From: Lentimonas sp002292345
GTDB taxonomy: Bacteria > Verrucomicrobiota > Verrucomicrobiia > Opitutales > Coraliomargaritaceae
NCBI GenBank assembly: GCA_964187655.1
Contig: CAXLMP010000079.1
Location: 23,777 to 87,776, forward strand
Length of the DNA stretch: 64,000 nt
Direction: 5' to 3'
Shown here: positions 43,829 through 53,430 of the stretch, piece after piece
Numbering within the stretch: the stretch's first letter is position 1
How the letters are laid out: each line of letters starts with the position of its first letter
Program-made: the position numbers and the translations under genes
The notes under the pieces: model-generated
What the model saw: the letters and a program-made list of their open reading frames with translations, nothing else
Told to the model about the DNA's origin: nothing
The model's database searches: none

Positions 43829-45565
43829 CTAGGCATCTTCGGAAACTTCGTATTGCTCCATGTCAGGCGGCACCGCGCCCAAGGCTTCTTCCATTGTGGT
43901 CAAGCCCTCCTTCACCTTCAGCATACAGTCTTGGTGTAAAGTCTTCATTCCATTGCGCATCGCAATTCGCTTGAGCACAACCGCCTCTTCTTCCGAATTG
44001 ATCGCTTGGACAAGCTCTTCACTGGTCGCCATCAATTCGTGAATCCCGACACGGCCTTTATAGCCGTTACCGCCGCAACTCGGACAGCCATCTTCGCTCG
44101 CATGCGGAACTTTTCCAGCCCAGCCTAAAGCACGCTCCATAATCGCAGCTTCGTTACCAGTCTGGAGATGGACTTGCTTACACGACTTACAGACACGTCG
44201 CATCAACCGTTGGGCACACACGCACACTAAAGAAGCTGAAATCATAAACGGCTCCACGCCCATCTCAGTCAGTCGAGACACAGTCGTCGGTGCATCATTG
44301 GTATGCAAGGTGCTGAAAAGCATATGGCCAGTAAGTGCGGCTTCAACAGCGATGGCAGCTGTTTCCTTATCACGAATTTCGCCAACCAAAATAACATCTG
44401 GATCTTGACGAAGGAATGCGCGTAGCGCAGTCGCAAAAGTAAGACCGATCTTACGCTGCATCTGCATCTGCAATAGCCCAGGCAAAGTATACTCGATCGG
44501 ATCTTCCGCGGTGCGAATACAGACATCGACCTTATTAATTTCATTCAGCGCAGAATAGAGCGTCATCGACTTACCAGAACCAGTCGGGCCACAGTGTAAG
44601 ACCATACCATAGGGAAGCGTGATCAATTCTCTATAACGGCTGAGATTCTCTTCGGAAAATCCCAAATCAGGCAGCGGCAAGGTGCTTTTTTGCTTATCCA
44701 GGATACGCATGACCACACCTTCACCATAATTCAGTGGTGCTGTCGCTACACGTAAATCCACGTCGATGCCTTTTTTGTTAAATTGTTTAAACTGTATACG
44801 CCCATCCTGCGGCAATCGCTTTTCAGCAATATCGAGCTCAGCCATTACCTTTAAACGAGCCAGCAGTGCACCCGACGCCGCAGGCGGCATTGAAAGTTGA
44901 TGCTTCAAAATACCATCGATACGGACACGCACTCGTGTCTCCGTCTCAAAAGGTTCAATATGAATATCACTGGCGCCAGCAAAATAAGCCTCTTCAATGA
45001 TACGATTACCCAGCTTAATAATCGGCGCAGACTCTTCGTCTGATAAGTCATCTTCCAAGTTTTCATCGCTGGCAAAATCCATACCGAGCGCTTCGACCAC
45101 ATCACCAAAACCCACGGCCTGTCGCTCTTCTTCATCACCGCGCAATGCATCATTAATTGCACCTTCGAGCCCAAGAAGTACCGAGACAGGCATTCCAGCC
45201 ATCTCTTTCACTTTGTTAATCGTCTCGAGATCAAACGGATTACTCACGGCGACGATGATACAATCACCGGCAAACCCGAGCGGCATAACGCTATTTTCAC
45301 GGCAAAAATCCTGCTCTAATTTCGAAAACGTCGCCTCATTGACCAGACAATTTTTTACGTTAATCGGCGGCATATCGAATGCTTGGGCCTTTGCAACTAA
45401 GACCTGAAAGGGGGAAATTTTATACTCTTCAAATAACAGCGATTCCAGAGCCAAACCTGAAAAATCCTCATCCGTATCGATAATCGTTTGGCACTGCGCA
45501 TCCGACAGATGCCCCATCTTGAGCAAATTTTTAACGATCGAAGCTTGAATACGGGCAAGTGCCAT
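43829..45565 (-). CDS. Second PilB/GspE-type secretion ATPase
   Basis: The 578-aa ATPase has an N-terminal GspE/MshEN-like domain (residues 1-145) and an acidic linker (DEESAP). Its catalytic core is GASDIHIEPFETE, Walker A GPTGSGKS (326-333), LRQDPDVILVGEIRD and GHMLFSTLHTND. Cysteines CKSCK and CPSCGGNGYKGR form the zinc site. It differs from the first copy (31608-33317), which diverges at the N-terminus. It follows two NtrC-like regulator genes on the same strand. No PilC, secretin or pilin genes are adjacent. Confidence 0.93.
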   Translation of the reverse strand: MALARIQASIVKNLLKMGHLSDAQCQTIIDTDEDFSGLALESLLFEEYKISPFQVLVAKAQAFDMPPINVKNCLVNEATFSKLEQDFCRENSVMPLGFAGDCIIVAVSNPFDLETINKVKEMAGMPVSVLLGLEGAINDALRGDEEERQAVGFGDVVEALGMDFASDENLEDDLSDEESAPIIKLGNRIIEEAYFAGASDIHIEPFETETRVRVRIDGILKHQLSMPPAASGALLARLKVMAELDIAEKRLPQDGRIQFKQFNKKGIDVDLRVATAPLNYGEGVVMRILDKQKSTLPLPDLGFSEENLSRYRELITLPYGMVLHCGPTGSGKSMTLYSALNEINKVDVCIRTAEDPIEYTLPGLLQMQMQRKIGLTFATALRAFLRQDPDVILVGEIRDKETAAIAVEAALTGHMLFSTLHTNDAPTTVSRLTEMGVEPFMISASLVCVCAQRLMRRVCKSCKQVHLQTGNEAAIMERALGWAGKVPHASEDGCPSCGGNGYKGRVGIHELMATSEELVQAINSEEEAVVLKRIAMRNGMKTLHQDCMLKVKEGLTTMEEALGAVPPDMEQYEVSEDA

Positions 45566-45621
45566 AAGTGTACAGGGTTGGGGTCAGTCAGTGAAAATTC
45601 AGTTTTTATAGGGTCGGGGCC

Positions 45622-46932
45622 TTAAAGATTCGATAGCTTCGGATTGAGCAAGGGCAGTCGTTTTAAATCGTCTTCATTTTCTACGGTTGAACCGAGTCCA
45701 AGTCGACGCGCCAAGGCCACCACAGAATCACCTGAAGCTATCAACTCATCCTTAAGTTGCTCAGCTTGAGCTTTTTCAACAAATTTAGTCAGACGGACTT
45801 CTGGATCAGTCACTACACTTTCGTCTAGTTCATCCGCCAAGACTTCTCGCCCAATCGGTGCATCTTTACTCGCCTTGACCGCAGCCGATATGACTGTTTG
45901 AAGCTGTTGGTAATTCCCCTGCCATTCGAACGCTAAGAGAGCATATACCGCCTCTTGAGTGAATTCTGCGACTCGTGACTTGCCTGTACTATCAGCCAGC
46001 AAACGAGCAAAACGATGCGCGTATTGAGCGATGTCGATCGGACGTTTACAAAGCGGCGGCAAGATGCATCCAAGCGAATCTGCCTGCTGTAAGAACTGCA
46101 TATCCGAGTCTGGGTCCTGCAGCACATAAACAAAAAGAGCATTCTTAGCAGATTCGATTGACTGTAAGATTTTCGCCAAATGAGTTTGCGCCTCGGACAC
46201 CTGATTTATTGCTGACAAGCAAATCAAAAGAACATCGCTGTGCTCTTCATCCGTAAGCAGTTCATTGAGCTTACTGGTATCTGCAGTGGTGAAGTCTCCA
46301 AAAGCAAATTCTTGTATCGGCTTATCCTGATTGCCACGCCACGACGAAATGTCCTTTACGGCGAGGGTTGCATCGCCACCAACAGGTTCAAGAATAAACA
46401 GACTCGTGCTATTCTGACTGATATTCCACGCAGCTTGCATAAAGCGTGTTGATGTTGCGCAACCTGCACTAAAGAAACGTGGTTCTTCAGGGCAACCCAG
46501 ATCATTGTCAACCGCTGGAGCATCATCAGGGCTATGCTCACTATCAAATGCCTCTTTCTCCTCGTCCGTCATCTGCTCTGCAAATTTCGCCACGTGGGCT
46601 AAGAATGCTGCTGTATCCAATGGCTTTTCCATCACCAAAGTGACACTCATATTAGCCACCTTGACCAACTCAGGCGTATTCATCAAACCAGAGACTAGAA
46701 TAAAGGGAAGATTCGGATACAGCTCTCGGGCTTCTCTAAGAAACTCCGCACCATCCATGACAGGCATCTTATAATCTGAGATGACCAGATCGTAAGGTAT
46801 CTCCTTCAATTGATCAATTGCCCGTTCAGGCCGTGTTGCCATATCGACTCGGTAGTTGTTCTCACGCAGAAGATCGTGAAGCATTTCAGCATAGTTCTCT
46901 TCGTCGTCTAAAACTAATATTCGTCCAGCCAT
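45622..46932 (-). CDS. Degenerate NtrC-like response regulator (first of tandem pair)
   Basis: The 436-aa protein has an intact receiver (Asp9-Asp10, Asp53 in LVISDYKMP, Lys103). The middle of the protein (150-350) aligns in layout with the sigma-54 activator AAA+ domain but is ruined: the P-loop is EPVGGDA (182-188), the Walker B region is VLLICL (234-239), and no GAFTGA loop is seen. The lid survives (LPPLCKRPIDIAQYAHRFAR; WQGNYQQLQTVISA). A helix-turn-helix-like end (ALARRLGLGS) remains. ATP hydrolysis and sigma-54 contact are therefore unlikely. It probably works by protein binding or as a phospho-switch. Confidence 0.85.
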   Translation of the reverse strand: MAGRILVLDDEENYAEMLHDLLRENNYRVDMATRPERAIDQLKEIPYDLVISDYKMPVMDGAEFLREARELYPNLPFILVSGLMNTPELVKVANMSVTLVMEKPLDTAAFLAHVAKFAEQMTDEEKEAFDSEHSPDDAPAVDNDLGCPEEPRFFSAGCATSTRFMQAAWNISQNSTSLFILEPVGGDATLAVKDISSWRGNQDKPIQEFAFGDFTTADTSKLNELLTDEEHSDVLLICLSAINQVSEAQTHLAKILQSIESAKNALFVYVLQDPDSDMQFLQQADSLGCILPPLCKRPIDIAQYAHRFARLLADSTGKSRVAEFTQEAVYALLAFEWQGNYQQLQTVISAAVKASKDAPIGREVLADELDESVVTDPEVRLTKFVEKAQAEQLKDELIASGDSVVALARRLGLGSTVENEDDLKRLPLLNPKLSNL

Positions 46933-46970
46933 AATATCTACTCCATTTAAGATCTGTTGGGCGCCTAAAT

Positions 46971-48269
46971 TTACTTTAATGTTGCCTCAATCACTGCCGT
47001 ATCTGTGCCAAAAAAGGCGGCAACTTTAGCTTTATCACCCTCGAAAAGAATCGAAGCGGCTCGCACATAATCAACACGTGTATGTGAAAGGCGCGACTCA
47101 AAACGAGCCCGTGGTGAAGCTAGCGTAGTGGACTGCAGCGCAGCAGTGACTGCCGAGAGCATCAATACCTCCCCGGGATTGGATTCCATCACTTGCCGCA
47201 CGGTCACACGTAGTTGCTCGTAATTATTATCCCATGATTGTTTACTAAGAAAATCTCTAGCAGAGGCTTCAAATCGTGACACTGAGGTCAACCCCTTCTC
47301 TCGAATAATATCGACGACCATCTGCTGCGCCAAGATCGCAATGTCTAATGCACAATCGCGCAAGGCGGGCACACAAACTTCTGCTGTGCCCATAAGGATG
47401 TACAAATCCTCGTCAACTCGCCCTTCATCAAAGAGCGCATCTAAATCTCCATTGGCACAAAATATTGCCCTCGACGGCATCTCGATCGACTCAAATACCC
47501 CAGTACATTTTGACAACGCAGTGGCGAGATGCTTTTGCGCATCCGTCATAGACTCAACATCTAACAGCACACAGGTAACTCGCTCTGCTCCTGACAGCTT
47601 GGCCTCCTCAAACATCGAGAGCACTTGCTCTGCATCAAACGATCCTGGGCTTAAATAAATAAAGTGCTCTTTCTCACTCTCGTAGAAGTTTCGGATGTCT
47701 TCGCAGATTAGACGGAATTGCGTGCCAGGCTCACCAATCAAAGATAAAGTCGATTTGAAATTGCGAAGGCCATAAAGGCGTTCCGCAAAATCAATGGATG
47801 CCTGCGACTTGCACGGAAATGAGTTAAAAGAAAATCCACGTGCCTCTGTTTCGACTTCTCCAACTGAAGCACCGGCATGCGAATGGGTATTCTGCTTTAA
47901 CCGATTCGCCTCATCAATGAGTTCAGCAGTGCGATCCAACAGAGAAAAGATGTTGAGCGGTTTAAGGAAAACTCCGCCGACTCCGCCACTAATCAGCGTA
48001 CGAATCGTATCATTTTCCATAAAACCAGAAACCATGATCACAGGGACTTTTGGCTTAATTTGCTTAATCACTTCCATGAATTCAGCACCAGTCATCTCCG
48101 GCATTCTATGATCAGTCACCACCAGATCAAAATCATTATTTTTAAAAACCTCAACTGCTTCTATTGGATCAGTGAGCGACGTGACAATGTAGTCCGCCTG
48201 CTCAAAAATATCCGTCAATAAGCTATTGAAGTCCACATCATCATCTAAAATTAAAACGTTATAAGCCAT
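46971..48269 (-). CDS. Degenerate NtrC-like response regulator (second of tandem pair)
   Basis: The 432-aa protein is a paralogue of its downstream neighbour. The receiver is intact (Asp10, Asp53 in LVVTDHRMP, Lys103). The AAA+ part retains traces: GEPGTQF for Walker A (179-185, Lys lost), VLLDVE for Walker B (234-239, Glu lost), and GRVDEDLYILMGTAEVCVPA for the classical arginine-finger and lid region. WDNNYEQLRVTVRQV is the lid. No GAFTGA loop is present. The C-terminus (DKAKVAAFFGTDTAV) is a Fis-like remnant. It is unlikely to activate sigma-54; role unknown. Confidence 0.85.
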   Translation of the reverse strand: MAYNVLILDDDVDFNSLLTDIFEQADYIVTSLTDPIEAVEVFKNNDFDLVVTDHRMPEMTGAEFMEVIKQIKPKVPVIMVSGFMENDTIRTLISGGVGGVFLKPLNIFSLLDRTAELIDEANRLKQNTHSHAGASVGEVETEARGFSFNSFPCKSQASIDFAERLYGLRNFKSTLSLIGEPGTQFRLICEDIRNFYESEKEHFIYLSPGSFDAEQVLSMFEEAKLSGAERVTCVLLDVESMTDAQKHLATALSKCTGVFESIEMPSRAIFCANGDLDALFDEGRVDEDLYILMGTAEVCVPALRDCALDIAILAQQMVVDIIREKGLTSVSRFEASARDFLSKQSWDNNYEQLRVTVRQVMESNPGEVLMLSAVTAALQSTTLASPRARFESRLSHTRVDYVRAASILFEGDKAKVAAFFGTDTAVIEATLK

Positions 48270-48292
48270 ATTTCTTATTTCTATCTAACGCG

Positions 48293-48817
48293 CTATTCCT
48301 CATCAGCCGCTTCGGCTGCAGCTTTCTCAGCTGCCAATACATCCTCTAAGCACTCAAGACCTCGACTCATCGATGCCATTGAAGTGCCATACCAAACGAC
48401 TTTACCATTCAACAGTTCTTCCCAGTGCTTCACCACGGGCGCACTTAAATAATAGCAAGTCGCAACCATGTAAGTTTCTTCGACCTTATCGAAAGGTATT
48501 GTCGAAGAGGCCCAACAAAGGGAAAGGTCTAGCTCGGTTGAAGGTAGCGAACGCAGCTGAATCTGATTCAAGTCAATGAGGCCGACGCCATACTCCTCGA
48601 CGATATGATCGAGCAATCGCGCTTCGTCTAACACTTTCAAATCGTATAGCAGCGACGTTAATATCGAAGCATTCTTTAACATCTCAGGCGATCGAATCGC
48701 CTCCATAAACTTTTCGTTTGCAGAATCCAAATCTTCACTAGACAACAAGCCTTTATTCACCAAGGACGAACCCAGGAAACGGTTACTACGAAGAATAAGT
48801 GCTTTATGTTGCTGCAT
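48293..48817 (-). CDS. Stand-alone GspE N-terminal (MshEN-like) domain protein
   Basis: The 174-aa protein contains only the N-terminal domain seen in GspE/MshE ATPases. Residues 13-37 read RFLGSSLVNKGLLSSEDLDS, close to the c-di-GMP-binding pattern RLGxxLVxxGxIxxxxL, with one extra residue. A second half (ILTSLLYDLKVLDEARLLDH; VGLIDLNQIQLRSLP) is similar to the second repeat. It ends in an Ala/Glu-rich tail. It has no ATPase domain. It is the first gene of the operon with the two degenerate regulators and the ATPase, so it may be a separate regulatory subunit. Confidence 0.75.
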   Translation of the reverse strand: MQQHKALILRSNRFLGSSLVNKGLLSSEDLDSANEKFMEAIRSPEMLKNASILTSLLYDLKVLDEARLLDHIVEEYGVGLIDLNQIQLRSLPSTELDLSLCWASSTIPFDKVEETYMVATCYYLSAPVVKHWEELLNGKVVWYGTSMASMSRGLECLEDVLAAEKAAAEAADEE

Positions 48818-49010
48818 GAGTCGAAATAACTGTTATCATGCGACATAAAGGAGCAAGACGTCAAGACGTGAGAGTGCTCAATCCAGTTAATCAGTGTAAT
48901 ACCTGGCAGCGGAGTAGATCGAGGCTGACAGTTGAATTTGGCTACAGAAGACGTGCTTGGTGAATTCGACCCAGAAGAATGACAAAGCTCGACAAGCAAC
49001 GCTAACACGA

Positions 49011-49037
49011 AAAAGCCCGCGACAACTCGCAGGCTTC
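49011..49037 (-). terminator. Terminator after fabF
   Basis: Read on the minus strand, AGCCTGCGA and TCGCGGGCT pair over nine bases (one G-U) with a GTTG loop and five T. It lies about 27 bases after the fabF stop. Confidence 0.88.
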
Positions 49038-49063
49038 TGCTTTAGTCATATCGGCGATCGGTC

Positions 49064-50320
49064 CTAAACGAACTTCTTGAATAGAAGCGTCGCATTGTGT
49101 CCGCCGAATCCAAGGTTATTACAAATCGCTACATTCACTTCTGCTTCACGCATCGTGTTTGGCACACAATCGAGATCACAATCGGGATCAGGTTCTTCGT
49201 AATTGATTGTCGGCGGAATCTTACCATCGCGAATCGCAAGGGCACAAACCGCAGATTCAATACCACCCGCAGCGCCGAGCAAGTGCCCGGTCATACCTTT
49301 AGTAGAACTGACAGGGATCTTGTATGCATGATCACCCAGCGCTTTCTTTACCGCACCAGTCTCGAACTTATCATTATATGGAGTCGAAGTGCCGTGGGCA
49401 TTAATATAATCAACATCTTCCGCTTGCAGGCCCGCTTGCTTAATCACCTTGGAGATAGCAAACGACAGTGCCTTACCTTCTGGATCGGGAGACGTGATGT
49501 GATACGCATCACAAGTCGCACCATATCCAGCAATTTCACAGTAGATCGTCGCGCCGCGTGCTTGCGCATGCTCCAACGTCTCCATAATTAAGACTCCAGC
49601 GCCTTCCCCCATCACAAAACCATCACGACCTTTGTCAAAAGGACGACTAGCTCGTGTAGGCTCGTCGTTAGAATTTGTACTCATCGCTTTCATCGAACAA
49701 AACCCAGCGTAACCGAGTTCCGTGACGGCAGCCTCACTACCTCCAGCGATCATTACGTCGACATCATTGTCGCGCAACATACGGAATGACTCGCCGATAC
49801 TGTGCGTACCAGAAGCACAGGCACTGACGATGCCGTAATTGGGACCACGAGCACCGACCTCAATCGCAACTACACCACTAGCGATATTTGCGATTAAAGA
49901 AGGAATCATGAATGGAGAAACCTTGCGCGGCCCCATTTCAAAGAGACGACGGCTTTGCGTCTGAGTCGTCAACATTCCACCAATACCAGAGCCAATCAGC
50001 ACACCAAAACGGTCCGCATCCAGCTTTGTGGGATCGATGCCAGCATCGTCTAATGCAAGCCTAGACGAAGCGACCGCGAACTGAGTAAAGCGGTCATTTC
50101 GACGAGCTTCTTTCGGATCCATAAAATCACCCGGCTTAAACTCCAGAGCTTCCGCTCCGACCTTACATGCATATTCCGTTGTATCGAATGATTGCACCCG
50201 ATCGATACCACTTTTACCAGCAAGCAGACTATCCCAGAAGGAATCGACTCCATTGCCGTAACTTGTGACAGTTCCGATACCGGTAATCACTACTCGCTGT
50301 CGTTTAAACGATTCGTCCAT
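49064..50320 (-). CDS. fabF: 3-oxoacyl-ACP synthase II
   Basis: FabF elongates acyl-ACP chains in fatty acid synthesis. The 418-aa enzyme shows the Cys-His-His triad: Cys in VSACASGTHSIGESF, His in NAHGTSTPYND and His in SSTKGMTGHLLGAAGGIE. N-terminus VVITGIGTVTSYGNGV and full length are standard. acpP lies 62 bases upstream with a hairpin between them, and fabG upstream of that. Confidence 0.97.
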   Translation of the reverse strand: MDESFKRQRVVITGIGTVTSYGNGVDSFWDSLLAGKSGIDRVQSFDTTEYACKVGAEALEFKPGDFMDPKEARRNDRFTQFAVASSRLALDDAGIDPTKLDADRFGVLIGSGIGGMLTTQTQSRRLFEMGPRKVSPFMIPSLIANIASGVVAIEVGARGPNYGIVSACASGTHSIGESFRMLRDNDVDVMIAGGSEAAVTELGYAGFCSMKAMSTNSNDEPTRASRPFDKGRDGFVMGEGAGVLIMETLEHAQARGATIYCEIAGYGATCDAYHITSPDPEGKALSFAISKVIKQAGLQAEDVDYINAHGTSTPYNDKFETGAVKKALGDHAYKIPVSSTKGMTGHLLGAAGGIESAVCALAIRDGKIPPTINYEEPDPDCDLDCVPNTMREAEVNVAICNNLGFGGHNATLLFKKFV

Positions 50321-50330
50321 AGTCTATGAT

Positions 50331-50358
50331 AAAAAGTAAGCCGCGATTAAGCGGCTTA
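50331..50358 (-). terminator. Intercistronic hairpin between acpP and fabF
   Basis: TAAGCCGC and GCGGCTTA (50337-50344, 50351-50358) form a perfect eight-base stem with a six-base loop. On the minus strand it is followed by CTTTTT. This should partly terminate transcripts and so raise acpP relative to fabF. Confidence 0.75.
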
Positions 50359-50382
50359 AGTTATGAAGTGTAGAAAACGGGC

Positions 50383-50637
50383 TTATCCAGCTTTTTCGGT
50401 GATGTATTTAACGACATCGCCTACAGTCTGTAGCTTTTCAGCTTCAGCTTCTGGGATTTCGCCGTCGATCTCGTCCTTGAACTCTTCCTCAAATGCCATG
50501 ATCAGCTCGACTGTGTCGAGAGAATCAGCACCGAGATCGTCAAGAAAAGACGCTGCTGCCGTTACCTGCTCTTCATTTACGTTGAGCTGGTCTACGATGA
50601 TTGTTGATACGCGTTGTTCGATTGTTTGTTCTGACAT
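50383..50637 (-). CDS. acpP: Acyl carrier protein
   Basis: The 84-aa acidic carrier has the 4'-phosphopantetheine attachment Ser39 in LGADSLDTVELIMAFEEEF. It ends in KYITEKAG. It holds growing acyl chains in fatty acid synthesis and is needed in large amounts; the hairpin behind the gene fits differential expression against fabF. fabG lies 34 bases upstream on the same strand. Confidence 0.97.
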   Translation of the reverse strand: MSEQTIEQRVSTIIVDQLNVNEEQVTAAASFLDDLGADSLDTVELIMAFEEEFKDEIDGEIPEAEAEKLQTVGDVVKYITEKAG

Positions 50638-50669
50638 AATATACTAGGTTTAGATTAAAGTCTTTTCAG

Positions 50670-51418
<749 letters not shown>

Positions 51419-51546
51419 TCAAAAAAGTAAGTTCACTTTATATAATAGATAAAGTCTTCCCCATTATTCCGACTCGGGGCAAGCACGAATGTTACTTTTA
51501 TCGAGCAATATTGACAGCAGAGCCGGAAGTAGGCTCAAGTGCACGT

Positions 51547-52281
51547 ATGTCAAAGCCGGAAGAACAGCGCATCCAGAAAATTATAGCCAACGCAGGCATC
51601 TGCTCACGTCGTGAAGCAGAGCGCCAAATTGAAGATGGTAATGTACGCGTAAATGGCAAAAGAGCCGAACTCGGCGACAAAGCACTCCCAAACGCAGCGA
51701 TCTTCGTAAACAACAAGCCAATCCTACACAAACAAGAGCGCTCCATCACTCTGGTCATGAACAAGCCAAAGGGCTACGTCTGCACTAACTCAGACCCTTT
51801 TGCCGAAAAAACGGTCTTTCAACTCCTGCAACCAGATCTCCAGCGACTGCGTCTCTTTTGTGCCGGCAGACTCGATAAAGACAGCGAAGGCCTACTCATT
51901 ATAACCAACGACGGCGACCTCGCCAACAAGATCGCCCACCCGAGCACCGAAATCACCAAGCGCTACCGCGTCGTGCTCAACAAAGATTTCAAAAAAATAG
52001 ATATTCCAAAACTATTGGCTGGCGTTGAATTTGAGGGTGACTTCCTCAAAGCGGAAAAAGTCATCCCCGCCCCCGTTTTAGGCGAAGGTTCTGCACGACG
52101 CCTCGAAGTACATCTTCATCATGGTAAAAAGCGTGAAATCCGCCGACTATTCGAAGCGCATCGCTACTTCGTCAAAAAACTCGTCCGCGTACAAATCGGC
52201 GGCATCATCCTAAAGAACATCCCTAAGGGCGGCATCAAAATACTCGGCAAAAAAGATATCGAGCGCCTTTTCACCAAATAA
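51547..52281 (+). CDS. 23S rRNA pseudouridine synthase (RluB/RsuA family)
   Basis: The 244-aa enzyme has an S4 RNA-binding domain at residues 8-60 (IQKIIANAGICSRREAERQI). This is followed by the RsuA-type catalytic domain with the nucleophile Asp in GRLDKDSEGLLIITNDGDLA. The HPSTEITKRYRV segment and the C-terminal KKREIRRLFEAH are also typical. It modifies uridine in rRNA; the exact site (RluB-, RluE-, or RsuA-like) is not decided. The frame opens at TTG 51511, but ATG 51547 fits the family N-terminus. It is divergent from fabG. Confidence 0.92.
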   Translation: MSKPEEQRIQKIIANAGICSRREAERQIEDGNVRVNGKRAELGDKALPNAAIFVNNKPILHKQERSITLVMNKPKGYVCTNSDPFAEKTVFQLLQPDLQRLRLFCAGRLDKDSEGLLIITNDGDLANKIAHPSTEITKRYRVVLNKDFKKIDIPKLLAGVEFEGDFLKAEKVIPAPVLGEGSARRLEVHLHHGKKREIRRLFEAHRYFVKKLVRVQIGGIILKNIPKGGIKILGKKDIERLFTK

Positions 52282-52548
52282 AGCCCCAGGATCCCCCAAT
52301 CATTATTTCATGATTCATGATTTGGCCCACACTTTCCCCATCCAATTACAGTACTGATAAGCGCAGCGTATCTACACCGAAACGACCTCCGCCTCTAGCT
52401 AAATAAGAAAGTGCAAATTACCAGCAAAGTCAGGTCAGTAGTAGCGGGTAGCAAAGACCTAATAATTCAGGCTCGCACCATCCGCCTCGCCGAATAAATT
52501 CCCACGCACCTTTAAAGTTTAACCAAAAATCTGATCAACACATCAATC

Positions 52549-53430
52549 ATGCAACTCATCGACGGCAACGCAATCGCAGCATCCATCATTGAAGAACTCA
52601 CCGTCGAAGTCGGCGCACTTTCAGGTAAAAAGCCTGTGGTCGCCTTCATCCGCGTCGGCGAAGACCCAGCCTCAGTCTCTTATGTGCGTAAAAAAGAAAA
52701 AACTGCCGAAAAAATTGGTATCGAAAGCCGCCTAATACTGCTCCCTGAAAGCATTACAGCAGAACAGCTGTTCGCTCAGATTGACGCACTCAACGCAGAT
52801 TCCGACGTCAATGGTATCCTCATTCAAGCGCCGCTGCCCAAGCACATCAATGAAACCGCCACTTTTAACCGTGTCCTCCCAAGCAAAGACGTCGACGGCT
52901 TCAACACCCTCAACATCGGTAAACTCTGCCAAGAAGACAGCAGCGGCTTCGTCGCCTGCACACCTGCCGGTATCGTCCAGCTGATTAAGCGCAGCGGTAT
53001 CGAAACCGAAGGCAAGCACGTCGTCGTGCTCGGCCGCAGTCAAATCGTCGGCAAACCAGCCGCCCTACTTATGATGCAAAAAGCTTGCCCGGGCAATGCC
53101 ACCGTCACCGTCTGCCACTCGCGCACCGCCGACTTACCAAGCATCACTCGCCAAGCCGATGTACTGATCGCAGCTATTGGTCGCGCCAATTTTGTTACCG
53201 CAGACATGGTCAAAGACGGCGTCTGCATCATCGACGTAGGCATCAACCGCGTTGAAGACGCCAACAAGAAGAGCGGCTATCGCCTAGTTGGTGATGTCGA
53301 GTTTGCCACCGTCTCAGCCAAAGCAGCATACATCACCCCGGTCCCTGGCGGCGTGGGGCCGATGACTGTTGCCATGCTAATGCACAACACTCTGCGAGCC
53401 TTCAAAGCCAGCCAGGCCTCTCAAAAATGA
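52549..53430 (+). CDS. folD: Methylenetetrahydrofolate dehydrogenase/cyclohydrolase
   Basis: FolD interconverts C1-tetrahydrofolates using NADP. The 293-aa protein has the catalytic lysine region YVRKKEKTAEKIGIE, IQAPLPKHIN, DVDGFNTLNIGKL, then VLGRSQIVGKPAALLMM and the C-terminal PVPGGVGPMTVAMLM. Its stop overlaps the ATG of the RDD gene, indicating translational coupling. A 267-bp empty gap lies upstream of its start. I see no THF riboswitch in it. Confidence 0.97.
   Translation: MQLIDGNAIAASIIEELTVEVGALSGKKPVVAFIRVGEDPASVSYVRKKEKTAEKIGIESRLILLPESITAEQLFAQIDALNADSDVNGILIQAPLPKHINETATFNRVLPSKDVDGFNTLNIGKLCQEDSSGFVACTPAGIVQLIKRSGIETEGKHVVVLGRSQIVGKPAALLMMQKACPGNATVTVCHSRTADLPSITRQADVLIAAIGRANFVTADMVKDGVCIIDVGINRVEDANKKSGYRLVGDVEFATVSAKAAYITPVPGGVGPMTVAMLMHNTLRAFKASQASQK

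Noticed and set aside
52282..52548. Riboswitch upstream of folD
   Set aside because: No recognisable conserved core or terminator-antiterminator pair in the 267-bp gap.
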